Translations under genes and position numbers: made by a program
Part shown: in pieces, positions 45,337-56,030 of the stretch
Numbering within the stretch: the stretch's first letter is position 1
Layout: the number at the start of each line of letters is the position of its first letter
Notes under the pieces: generated by a model
The model's database searches: none
Seen by the model: only the letters and a program-made list of their open reading frames with translations
Told to the model about the DNA's origin: nothing
Assembly: GCF_905147045.1 (NCBI RefSeq)
Contig: NC_065902.1
Location: 3,045,377-3,109,376 of the forward strand
Direction of reading: 5' to 3'
Source of the DNA: Nymphalis io
Taxonomy: Eukaryota; Arthropoda; Insecta; Lepidoptera; Nymphalidae
DNA length: 64,000 nt

Positions 45337-48300
45337 ATGAATTATAAGTTAAATTTTATAGTGATTATGTTTCTTTTAATAAGTGATTCAAGTGAAAAAT
45401 TACAGAATTATGATATAAGACCGTGTGTTTCAAAGTGTTGTCCTGATAAATCTTATGTGTATAATTCGGAGTGCATATCGAATGATACATTTAATAAAGA
45501 TTTTTCAGATGTGAACGTATATAGTAGTAATCGAACAAGAGTCGGGAATTTAAGGGATAGTTTTCAAATAGTTGCTAGAAATTTCATTGATCTTGTTCCA
45601 AATTTACCTAGTTTAAGTTTTTACATACTCGAGGTAATTAAGACTTGAATTAACTTTAATTTAATTATTATTATTAATAACTGAAATTAGTTACAAGCAC
45701 TGATCTATGTAAACGATATTAGTAATATTGTAAAAAAATGTAACATCTTTGATATAGTTGAAACAAAAATATAGTATGAGTTGTGAGGCGACCTCCTCGC
45801 TAGTGCGTACGACAGGGCGAGGCCATTTCGGCTGCCGTCCTTCTCAGGACCGTCCAAAATAGGACACCCGATACCCCACCTCAAGCATCCACGGCCCCAG
45901 GGCTACGCCCTATCCTTTAAGCTCCGGGCGTCAGGGTTTAAGTGCTGACAAAACTAGTTTAATGCAAGTCTGTTGGACTTAAATAAAACATACACGCTTA
46001 ATTAAAAATAATTACAAATGTTTACACTCGTGTAATGTACATGTTGTGTTTTGTACTTTATTGTTCAAAACTACGATTAGTTTTGAACAATAAAGTACAT
46101 AGATAATACCAAGATAATTTTGTTCGTCATCATCATAGACAATAGATTAAAATAGAGTAAGTCGTAGTACCGTATTCCTTTTCACTATTAGTTGAAGCCC
46201 GCGGCGTCGTCCTCGTGTGAGGAGGCAGATATAAAAATTTCATGACGATCGGTTAAGTAGTGAAAGCGTAATAAGCACAGAAACTAACTTGTGCATTTAT
46301 AACACTCGTTTGGATTTCATCATAATGAATTAAAATGGTATCTTTTAGTTGTTACGGAATTGTTCTATTTAAAACAAATACTCGTATTTAACATTCAATA
46401 TAGATTTTATTGAATATTATAAGTTTCACAAATAATTAAAAAAAAGTTTAAAAGAAATTAAATACTGTAAAGTTTTACCAGAGTACTTTAGTTATAGTAG
46501 TATATTTTAGTTGAATTTATAATACTTTCAGAACAATACTTCATAATTTATTAAAGCAGGCTCTTTTGTTAAATTTTCATCCGTCTTTTAAACCGTGGTA
46601 ACTTGTTGTGAAAATTAGATTATAACTATGACTGTGTAAGTAGTCCTGTGTCTTAATGTGTTTAACATATGAATTAAATTGTATTGCTTGACATGAGGTT
46701 TAAACTCAGGATCTCGGTATGTCAGCCTTATACCTAGAGCCACTAGACAAACTAATAAATATAATGATTTTTTGTAAATATTGTGGCGAAACTCTTAGGA
46801 TTCCAACTTTGTTGAGAACAAAGGAAATATCAAGTTCCAAGATTATTAATAGACCGGATAGCTCTGCTCGTAGTATGAATCAATATATGATTATGTAGGT
46901 TAACATTTTTCCGTATACATTTATTTTTATTCCTTTTAAAATATAGGTAATTATAATACTAAACAAATAGAAACATTGAAAACACGCTCACAAATCCTGA
47001 CTAATATTATAAATGTGAGTTTGTTAAGCTTTGACGTCATAACTACTCCACCGATCATCAGATAATTTTGCATATACGTTATTAGGGGTACAAAAAAGGA
47101 CACTCAACTTCCTATCCTTCTCACATCTGGGTGAAGCCGCGGGCGAAAACTATTTGAATATGAATGTACTAATGAGGGTCCTAACATTGTGTATTTTTAT
47201 TATAGAGTGGAAATCTCAACTTGCTCCTGCAACAGCCAAATTCATTGCCTGAGATAAATGAGATAAGCAATGACAAATTCTGCGTTGATTATGAACTAGC
47301 ATCGGACAATTTTTCACCGGTATTTGGCGTAATATTTGAGGAGGAACCTCAGAAAAATTTAGTTTTTACAATAGCAGGTGAATATTTATATTTATAGTCA
47401 GTGATAAATAACTGTGTAGACGGTACATTACATATGAAATCACGAAAATATCAATGTTTTAAGAATTTCCTATTCCATTTTATATATGTATTATTTCTCG
47501 TTAAAAAACTATGTAGTAAGAAAATTCATTAATGTTCTAATGCTAAGTAAAACCTACCTAATGGTCTTCCGAGTTAGAATTAGATTAGGAACTTTTGCAC
47601 CACGCTGCTGTGCGGTTGATAGCAGTAAACACATATAACACGAACTCATATAGATAATTATATGCTCAAATTTTTTTATTGTTGCTGCACTACCTACGTA
47701 TAATAACAATTAGCGACAAAACCTTTCTTATTGTTTTTTCTACAGATTTACAGAAATAGCATAAAAATGTGAATATTTAGTGAAATTAACTCAACGTTAA
47801 GAAGTTTAATTGAAACAACAAAATATACTTTATAATGAACCTGGCGGAACGACCGTCGAAGCTTAATATATTAAAAACTTAATACTGTGTAAATCTAACC
47901 TAACTTTTTATTTATTTCATAGCTCTACTAATATCCAGCGTGTTATTATTGTTGGTGCTAATAATTTACGCACTTATTAAAGAATTAAGGAATTTAAAGG
48001 GCCAAATTCTCATGGCCAATGTATTCAGTTTACTATGTGCCTTTGTCATGTTGGCTACGGTGAAAATTTTATATAACAGTAACAGTTTCGAAGCTTCTAC
48101 AGAATTTTGTTACGGATCCAGTAAGTAGCACAACATTGTCTTCATTTGTAGCATATCTATCTATCTTTTATAAATACGTTACACTTATCATATTTGTATT
48201 TAATAAAATATTTTTGAAATAATCTTGAAATTAACAATAACATTAGTTTAATTTATATGTCACACCGAATTAATTCAAATATTCATTTGAAACGTTACCT

Positions 48301-51300
48301 GTTAAAAAATTACAAAGAGGTATTAAAAAATGTTGATATAAGCCTGCGTCAAAGTATGATATAATACCACAAACTCGAAAAGATAGATTAAAAAAATATA
48401 CAGATTATTGATAGATCAAGATATAGATAGATAGGTAAAAAAATAAAAAATCTTACTAGGCTACTCTAAAACTAATGACTTAAATATATTAAATCGTGTA
48501 AAAAACTTAATTTTACATATAATATGTAAAAACTAATTCTAAACACCAATCCGCAATGCTCGTAAGAAGCAAAACCGTAAAACCTTAAACCTTTGGGGTA
48601 AGTAGATGATATTATAACTCCTTTTGTGTTACAGAACAAAGCTATTCGCGCCAAATATATCTGAACCCTGGGGTATTTTAAAGAAATAAATGTTGATTGT
48701 CGTTCTCAATATATAATTGATAATGTGATATATGTTCGTAAAAACATAAACGATTTTACTAGAAATTGTGACATAATTATACTGGTTGTAAAAAATATTG
48801 ACTTCTTGTGATTTTCAGCTGCTGCCATTTATTTCTTTTTTTTGTCTACCTTCTACTGGATGAATATCACGTCTTTTGACATCTGGTGGACGTTAAGGTA
48901 ATTGTTATTATTTTGGTAATCTATCAAATAACAAATTAAAATTTTATCATCAAATACTGTGGTATATACAAAGATATAATTTATTTATCCATTACAAATA
49001 TTTAAAATTTCTTACAATTACAAATAAGACCTTGTGATTGGCTGTTTTTTTTTTTCTTCTATCATTAAGACCACAGATAAAATTAAGGTATTCCAAATAA
49101 ATTAAAGAATTTTATAGTCATGTTAATTTTTTTCATTTATCTAGGAGTATGACTACTAGAGTAACAGTACGTCGTCATGGGAGATGTTCTAAGTTTAAGA
49201 TCTACTGTTTCTACGGTTGGGGCATACCGCTCGCAATGGCCATTGGTTTGATCGCTATAGACGTATGTGAATTACCAGAAGGGTTTATCAAACCAAATAT
49301 TATACTAAACGGATGCTTTCTAGCAGGTAAATATGCAAATATTATATATAACGGAAGAGGTGGTCGATGTGAGCGGATTTCCTCACCATCAGACATTATG
49401 TGTGGACGAAATGAGGGTACGGGTAACAGAAAACAAATCCAAAATCCCTTAAAGGCTTTACTAATCACTTTTAACACAATTAAAAGAACGAGACGTAAGA
49501 CAGTTTCTAGAAGTGTTGTCTGTACGGCGGCTAGCACTGAAAACTAGTGTCGCCGACTCGCACCGACCCATCTAGACTCCGTCGAAGCGTTATGTAACAC
49601 TGACAACGCTTGCGGCTCGTTGTCAAAACCACTCTCGTATTGTTGACATCACCGAAATATAGATAATTATGGTTAACAATACAAGAGTCATTAATGTAAG
49701 CGCCTGTAGTGGTTTTAAAAAATTTGGACCATGTAAACGATTCGAATGACGTTTAATAAAAATATATGACACATAACGCATCGACAAAGTAAATGTATTA
49801 AGCCTTAGTTGCCTACTCTACTGCCCGGTATATATAAATGCCTTATATAGATAAATTCGTGTGTACACTGTGTGTCACTGCATTTGCTGCAGCGAGAATT
49901 CGCGCGATGCGAACGGCGCCAACAACTTTCGCAACAGTTTGCGAATCATAGTTGCCATGGCTGCCTACTTACTATGGTCACGATCATCATCACAACTATT
50001 GTCTATGGTGTCATAATGTCTGGGGATACTTGCTCACTCTAGGATAGATTACGTAAAATTACGATGTTTATTTAATGTAATATAAGTTTATAATATGACA
50101 TACTAATGACTAATACTATATACTAATAGCAGATACTATTTGTTATTACTTTTCAATTAATATTTTTTATACCCCATCTGTCATTAAATAAGATTATTAA
50201 GGCTGATATATGTTGCGATTAATCAAGTCAAAACTTAGAAATCAATGAAAAGCCTTGACAACACAGGACGCCAATTATACTTACAAATTGTCACTTTATC
50301 GCAATCGAATCGAAACGTAATCCGTTTTCTTATTTTACACACAATGATCCGGTTGCAGTTCGGTCGAAGTTGGATCGAAATCAGGAACATAATCGGTTAT
50401 AAATCAGTAGAATTCAACACTGGAATCAATAATAGTTGAAGGTCAAATCAGTTGATCTGATGCGACGAATTAAAACAAAATAGTTGAAATTAACGATTGA
50501 TACACCGAAATGCTGACCAGCTTACAATAATTCTTTATTTTATCTAGATTGAATATTTTTCATTTTTTTTTCTTCAGGTAAACCAAAATTATTTTATATG
50601 CATATTCCCATGATGTTGGTTATTACTAGTAATTGCATGTTCTTTCTGATGACGGCTTATAACTTTTGGTGTATTGGAAGAGATACCGAGATGCTTAACT
50701 GTCATAACGCGAACAAGCACGACAGACAGAAACAAAGGTAAATATATTAACACTATGTATACCAGCGTTGTATGTATTCCTATACATACCTATCGCGTAG
50801 ATTTTAGTTAGAGCGTTAAGAAGTGTAGCCCTCTGTTAAGGATTTTTGCTTAAGACCAAACTACCTTTCCGGCAATATCTTTCACATCCAGACTCGCCGA
50901 CATTACAGATTTTCTACTCATATTATATTATTCATAAATTATATAGTATTCATAAATTACGATAATTAATGTTTTCAACTTAACCTTTAATAAAATGTGT
51001 AATTCTGTGCAATGTAAATTTTATGCAAAACTAACATATTATGTTACAGATTCCTGATTTATTTAAAGTTATCTATTGTCATGGGAATAAGCTGGGTTAC
51101 CGAATTAATCAGTGCATATTTACCGAACTTAAGTGTCTGGTATATAACCGATGCATATAATATGTTCATTGGTATTTCAATATTCTTCATCTTCGTATGT
51201 AAGAAGGACATTCGAAAGCAATTATATAAAAGGTAAGTTCTTAACCGACTTCATAAAATTATGAGAAGGATGAGCATTTTTATTCGTATGTATAAAGAGA

Positions 51301-52741
51301 TGACCTAGTCGTTAGAACACGTGAATCCTTAACTGATGATCGTGGGTTCAAGCTCGGGCAAGCACCACTGAATTTTCATGTTCTTAATTTGTGTTTAAAA
51401 TTCTCGTGCTTGACGGTGAAGGAAAACATCGTGAGGAAACCTGCATGTGTCTAATTTCATTGAAATTCTGCCACATGTGTATTCTACCAACCCGCATTGG
51501 AGCAGCGTGGTGGATAGGATAAGCTCCAAACCTTCTTCTCAAAAGGGGGAGGAGACCTTAGCCCACCAGTGGGACATTAACAGACTGTTACTGTATAAAG
51601 ATTTTAGATATAGGGAACCTGTTAGGACTGTTTCACACTTACTTTTCAAATATGTGCATATGGAAATAGCAGCTATAAAACTACATAACGCCTATATATA
51701 ATAATATATAAAATCTGGGGACTAAGATGTTAGATAATCTATTAGTCTAGGAACTAAAGCCACTAGCATACTATGGAAATTAGCACATGGTACAACAGGC
51801 CTGATGTACCCTGTACAACAGTACCAAGTACTGGTCAAATGAATATAAACTAATAAAGTTGTTGTAGTGGGTATTTTTTTTATTCGTACTATTATTTAAA
51901 ATAAATGTCCGATAATTTCAACACCTTTAACCAACAATGAACGCTAAGATAAAAAGCAATATGTCAAAAACAACATGATACTAACCAAGAGTTGTCATAC
52001 TAATCAAGAGTTCTTGTCCCTATATTTCTATTAATCAATAGCACCACAATAGATCACATTTTATATCATGCTAATGTTGCCAATGTTGAAAGAAAAAAAG
52101 ATCTTTACGTACAACGTCTGTCCACTGTCCAAACTGTCCAACGTCCCACTGTCCAACAGGTAGCCAAGTGCCATCTAAAAATAATTGATATTGAACATTG
52201 TTATTTTTTTTTACCTTACATTCAGCCATTTTTTTAACATATTTTTTTTTGTGAATAAAAATTTAAATTTTCTTATTAAACTCTTAACCAGACCCGTACT
52301 TAGAGATCCTAGGGCTCTAGGCCCTTCGACATTTTACTCTCCATTATATTATATTTGGCTGTGGTGGGAGGCTCGGCTGGCGGGGCCCCCAGGCCACCGG
52401 CCTTGTAAGCCGAAGCATATATCCAGGGCTGCTCTTCACTGCTGGTTGTCTAAGTGCGTTTGCATAGATACCATCAACAAGCGCAATTCTATCCATATTC
52501 TATATAGATATATTTTATCGCCGATTCGACGAGATGAATTCTTGTAAACGCCAATTAAGCGTATTCAATCTCAGGAATGCTTGCCCAGATTTGATGAACT
52601 ATCTGAGCCATCTGACCCTATCAACTGGTCCGCCACAGCTCCAATTTTAGAAAAGTGCTGATTTAATTTATTTTTTTCAGATTTCAGAGCTCTCGTACCG
52701 CCTATTCATCGCACAAATTAATTCAATCAAGTTCTTCATAG
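45337..52741 (+). CDS. Mth-like GPCR gene D
   Basis: Complete eight-exon Methuselah-like family B receptor, 443 residues. Exons: 45337-45633, 47206-47377, 47923-48120, 48819-48897, 49145-49326, 50578-50737, 51050-51232, 52681-52741. It lacks the acidic stretch of B and C. After the signal peptide (MNYKLNFIVIMFLLIS) the Cys cluster is CVSKCCPD, then SECISND, and FCVDYEL in exon 2. TM1-TM2 surround IKELRNLKGQILM. TM3 ends DIWWTLR, TM4 is YGWGIPLAMAIG, the loop Cys is GCFLAG, TM5 MHIPMMLVIT, TM6 MGISWVTELIS and TM7 NMFIGISIFFIF. The tail is about 20 residues, Ser-rich (RFQSSRTAYSSHK..). Intron phases equal those of A-C, so D is an older tandem paralogue. A different last exon inside the 1.45-kb last intron is possible. 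AATAAA is at 52752. Confidence 0.9.
45775..45965. repeat. GC-rich repeat fragment in gene D intron 1
   Basis: ACCTCCTCGCTAGTGCGTAC, GGACCGTCCAAAATAGGACA, CACGGCCCCAGGGCTACGCC stand out from the AT-rich intron. Probably transposon debris, family not recognised. Confidence 0.45.
46052..46099. repeat. Perfect hairpin, 21-bp arms
   Basis: Arms at 46052-46072 (starting TGTACTTTATTG) and 46079-46099 are perfectly complementary with a 6-nt loop. In intron 1 of gene D. Confidence 0.93.
46193..46310 (+). repeat. Interspersed repeat (CCCGCGGCGTCG family)
   Basis: AAGCCCGCGGCGTCGTCCTC and TCATGACGATCGGTTAAGTA. Another end of the same general type, in the other orientation, lies at about 46995-47155 (TGACGTCATAACTACTCC, GTGAAGCCGCGGGCGAAAAC). 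Both are in intron 1 of gene D. Confidence 0.5.
46690..46760 (-). mobile_element. tRNA-like SINE head fragment
   Basis: TGAGGTTTAAACTCAGGATC to GAGCCACTAGACAAAC resembles the reversed tRNA-like head of 42275-42577. Confidence 0.45.
49330..50560. other. Intron 5 of gene D
   Basis: About 49350-49720 and 49860-49990 are GC-richer (CGCCGACTCGCACCGACCC; AATTCGCGCGATGCGAACGG) and look like repeat fragments. Nothing exon-like with receptor homology. Confidence 0.4.
51297..51590 (+). mobile_element. tRNA-derived SINE, full length
   Basis: The plus-oriented copy of the family: head GAGATGACCTAGTCGTTAG with B box GGGTTCAAGC, body GGAGCAGCGTGGTGGATAG, tail AGTGGGACATTAACAGACTG. In the last intron of gene D. 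Confidence 0.85.
52270..52630. repeat. Repeat debris in gene D last intron
   Basis: GC-rich piece (AGGCTCGGCTGGCGGGGCCC) inside a 120-codon chance ORF, followed at about 52530-52620 by a decayed reversed tRNA-SINE head (GAATGCTTGCCCAGATTTGA, TGAGCCATCTGACC). It ends about 50 bp before the final exon. Confidence 0.45.
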
Positions 52742-52751
52742 GTTTTTTAAC

Positions 52752-52757
52752 AATAAA
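52752..52757 (+). terminator. Poly(A) signal, gene D
   Basis: AATAAA, 11 bp after the gene D stop codon. Confidence 0.5.
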
Positions 52758-53017
52758 TACCAAATACATCTTTAAACGTTATATCTATTTAAAATTAAAC
52801 TTTGATTGCTGACTTTCGTCGGTATTTTTAGTCATTCGTCTCATAAGTTTCGAAAAACACAAACACAATATTTTTTTAGTTTCAAAAGGGCACGATCTTT
52901 TTTTATCTTTTAATTATTACCTTGTTTATACTACAAATACGACAGTGACTTGTTTTTATTTGATTTAGTTTTTATCACGTATTAACTATATATTGTGTGT
53001 AAATTAATTAAGAGTGG

Positions 53018-53205
53018 AAATCCAGACCGGTTTAGGCCACGGTGGCTAACCTCAAGAGAGATTAGCCAACTGCGCAGGACATATTATAGTGCACAAGTGT
53101 GTGAGTAAACACAGGTGCACTCTCTATTCCCAATCTCTTATAATCCGATGGGTCGGCAATCCGACACGACCGGAAAGAGTTCAGACGCAGAATCAACGGC
53201 TTTAA
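53018..53205 (-). mobile_element. tRNA-derived SINE body fragment
   Basis: GGCCACGGTGGCTAACCTCA, GCCAACTGCGCAGGACATAT and AATCCGACACGACCGG; family of 42275-42577, tRNA head absent. Confidence 0.7.
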
Positions 53206-53470
53206 AATAAAGAGAGAAAACCTTTATGAGTAAATGCAAGATATTGTGTAAACGAGTCTATTATTTTATATTATTTTATTAATTATAGCACGATTATATA
53301 TAAATATTTTTATCTTATCACGATTCGTACCGTACTTATAATTAATTAATTGACATGTATAAATATATCTACACGTGTAATACATTAATTACGTAATATC
53401 TGGATATTTTATTATGTGTTTTGCATGGTTCCCTATCCATCCGTACATAAAATTTGAAGACATATGAAAC

Positions 53471-53522
53471 GGGCTTGGCTAGGCTTGACTTAGCTTGGCT
53501 TGGCTTAGCTTGGCTTGGCTTG
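53471..53522. repeat. (TTGGC)n-like short tandem repeat
   Basis: About ten degenerate CTTGG/CTTAG units in 52 bp. Confidence 0.8.
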
Positions 53523-53881
53523 TCTCATTGTTGCATGTGTCATGGCGATATGTAGCGTGGCATTATACGTGCGTGACGTTATGTTACAAAAAACGTTGCA
53601 TTGTTTGTTTTTGTTTCCGTTATCAATAGTACTATTTAATCATTCAGCATCTTTGTTGCTAAGTACTAGTACTGGATTAGCATTATTCTCATGTTGAAAT
53701 GTAAAACACTCAATTAAATTATTAATAAAGAATGATTGCCACATATGTTAACCTCTCGACTCGAAATCTAATAATATTATAAATTAATGAAGAATGTTAA
53801 ATAATGTTGTTAGGAAATTATAAATAGGAGAACGAATAAATTAAAATAACATATTTATATACTTATAACGAAGCACTTTAT

Positions 53882-54020
53882 TATCATCATCATCATCATC
53901 ATCCGAAAGACGTCCACTGCTGGACAAAGGCCTCCCCCAAGGATTTCCACGTTGGCCGATCTTGCGCTGCCCGCATCCAACGGCTTCCCGCGACTCGTTC
54001 TAAGTCGTCGGACTTTATTA
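53882..54020 (-). mobile_element. RTE-type LINE 3' end fragment
   Basis: (ATC)n tract, then GTCCACTGCTGGACAAAGGC, CCCCAAGGATTTCCACG and GACTCGTTCTAAGTCGTCGG. Confidence 0.7.
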
Positions 54021-54040
54021 TACTATTATATAAAAAAACT

Positions 54041-54640
54041 GTCATTTGCACAGTAATACAAGCAGACTGGTCGTCAGGATATCATAATATTGACAGCTGA
54101 CATTTGCACTATAGTACAGGCAGAGGGTCGTCAGGTTTTTATAATATTGACAGCTGATATTTGCTTTATAATACGGACAAACTGGTCGCCTGGTCCTCAT
54201 AATATTGACAGCTGACATTTGCACTATAAAGCAGGCAAACTGGTCGTCAGGGCATCATAAAACTGACAGTTGTCATTTGCACTGTAATACTGATAGACTC
54301 GTCGTCAGGACATCATAATATTGTCAACCAACATTTGCACAGTATTACAGCCAGACAGGTTTGTCAGGACATCATAATATTGACAGCTGACATTTGCACT
54401 GTAATATTGACAGACTACTCGTCACGACATCATAATATAGCAGCTACACAGTAATACAACCAGAAAGATTGTCAGAACATCATTATATTGACAGCTTACA
54501 GTTGCACTATAATAAACGTAGACTTGTCGTCAGGACATCATTATATTGACAGCTGACATTTGCACTGTAATATTAACAGACTGGTAATATTGACAGACTG
54601 GTTGTCAGGAGGGTATAATTATATTGACAGCTAACAAATC
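54041..54640. repeat. Minisatellite, about 58-59-bp unit, about 10 copies
   Basis: Unit core GACAGCTGACATTTGCACTG, then AATAC-AGGCAGACTGGTCGT and CAGGACATCATAATATT. Units begin at about 54041, 54092, 54150, 54208, 54265, 54322, 54382, 54440 (shorter), 54490, 54549 and a partial at 54626. Copies are diverged by point changes and small indels. It abuts the RTE 3' end. Confidence 0.92.
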
Positions 54641-54644
54641 AATT

Positions 54645-55215
54645 AAAGTTAGACACAACTGAAGACCATTTACAAATAAATTATTAAAATTTCAAAGGAT
54701 TCTATAAGTTTTTTGTCGCGGTACTTTGGTGGTGCGGACGAGTTAATGATGTATTCTGTCTTTTGAAAATTCTATGGCTCACTCTTTAAACTTTTATAAT
54801 CTTACTGACTCTTGCAAGACAAAATGCTTTGAGATAAAAGCTTTTTAATTATTATTTTGTTAATATTAAATATTTATTTCATTAAAATTATGTAACTTGT
54901 TTGCTTTTGAAAGTATAAAATATTTCACTAAATGCATACAATATAATATATATTGTTGGGTGATTACATAATAATACTATTGGTATTATGATTACATAAT
55001 AACACTTAAGGGATTGAAAAAATACAACGTGGCAATTTTAACTTGGAGGGCCGCATGCAATGAATTTGCCACGGGCCTCAGATGGTATAGTTACGCCCCT
55101 GTTGATAACTTAGAAGCAGAGTTTTTAATAATTTCTTGATAGAACCCTTATTTTGAAGTGTTGAAATTCCCTTATTCACTTAGGATAAAACATTACCAGA
55201 AATTGGTAAAGTTGT
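54645..55215. other. Intergenic, nothing recognised
   Basis: AT-rich; about 55040-55100 (GGGCCGCATGCAATGAATTT, GTTACGCCCCTGTTGAT) looks like repeat debris. Confidence 0.4.
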
Positions 55216-55430
55216 TATCATCATCATCATATTCAGCCCACATTAATCTACTGCTGGACATAGGCCTCCTCACAGGCGCGCCAGTTCTCCCGGTCCTATG
55301 CTAGTCACATCCATTGAGCACCCGCCATCTTTCTAAAATCGTCTGCCCACTGGCCTTTTTGCTTCTCTAGGCCACTACTCCGTGACGACTTTAGTCCACC
55401 TTCCTTTCCGTCTTCTCGTTGTAATAAAAT
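55216..55430 (-). mobile_element. RTE-type LINE 3' end fragment
   Basis: ATCATCATCATATTCAGCCC, ATCTACTGCTGGACATAGGC, CATCCATTGAGCACCCGCC, CTAGGCCACTACTCCGTG. Reverse-oriented. Confidence 0.7.
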
Positions 55431-55839
55431 TGTTATTAATAAAATTGTTTAAATTTCATTTTGGCACATGTTCGCTACACGTTATATATCGTTTTAATTT
55501 TTTATTATATAGTATTAGTGTAGTCCTAGGTTTTGTTGTTATTTATGGCTTAAAATACTATACCTACATAAATTGTCAGAAAGCTAGGCGGCTGTAGCTC
55601 AAGGTAAAAAAAAACTTAGAATATTTATAAGCATAACAACTCTTTTCTATCAAATTACAACTACTTGAATTTTTGTAGAGAAAATTGCCTTTTATGTTAA
55701 ATATATACATTACTATCAAGTAATAAACAATAATCATATTGTCTAATAAGACAGTAAAAAGTAAGCGTAAGTCATAGTTTACAATTTGATATCTATTATC
55801 TGTAAAAAAAAAATTATAGCATAAATGACACTACAGTTG

Positions 55840-56030
55840 GTAGCGCCACTGTGCTGCTTATGTTGTCTGTGGACGTTTAGTATGATTGATTTTCTCGATT
55901 CGGCCCGGGGGCCAGCTGTTTGCTGCACCGACTGCATTGCGCCTGCCTGAACTGAATGCACTTGTAAAAAAAAAACTACCCAAGACCTAGCCCGGATTTA
56001 AATCTATCCAGTCTGCCCTCAGCCGCCACC
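55840..56030 (+). promoter_or_regulatory. Probable promoter/5' UTR of the RNF25-like gene
   Basis: A GC-richer stretch (CGGCCCGGGGGCCAGCTG, TGCGCCTGCCTGAACTG) leads into a strong start context, CCGCCACCATGG at 56023-56034. No TATA box is evident, as usual for housekeeping genes. The exact start site is unknown. Confidence 0.45.

Noticed and set aside
49149..49547. 132-codon ORF as a separate gene
   Set aside because: Its first 59 codons are exon 5 of gene D; the rest is read-through into the intron.
52185..52547. 120-codon ORF in the last intron of gene D
   Set aside because: It spans AT-rich intron and a GC-rich repeat fragment, has no recognisable domain and lies inside the transcribed intron of gene D.
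54041..54640. Regular repeat with spacer-like variable parts, CRISPR-like at first sight
   Set aside because: The whole unit repeats, with no constant repeat alternating with unique spacers. The context is an animal genome with spliced genes and SINEs. It is a minisatellite.
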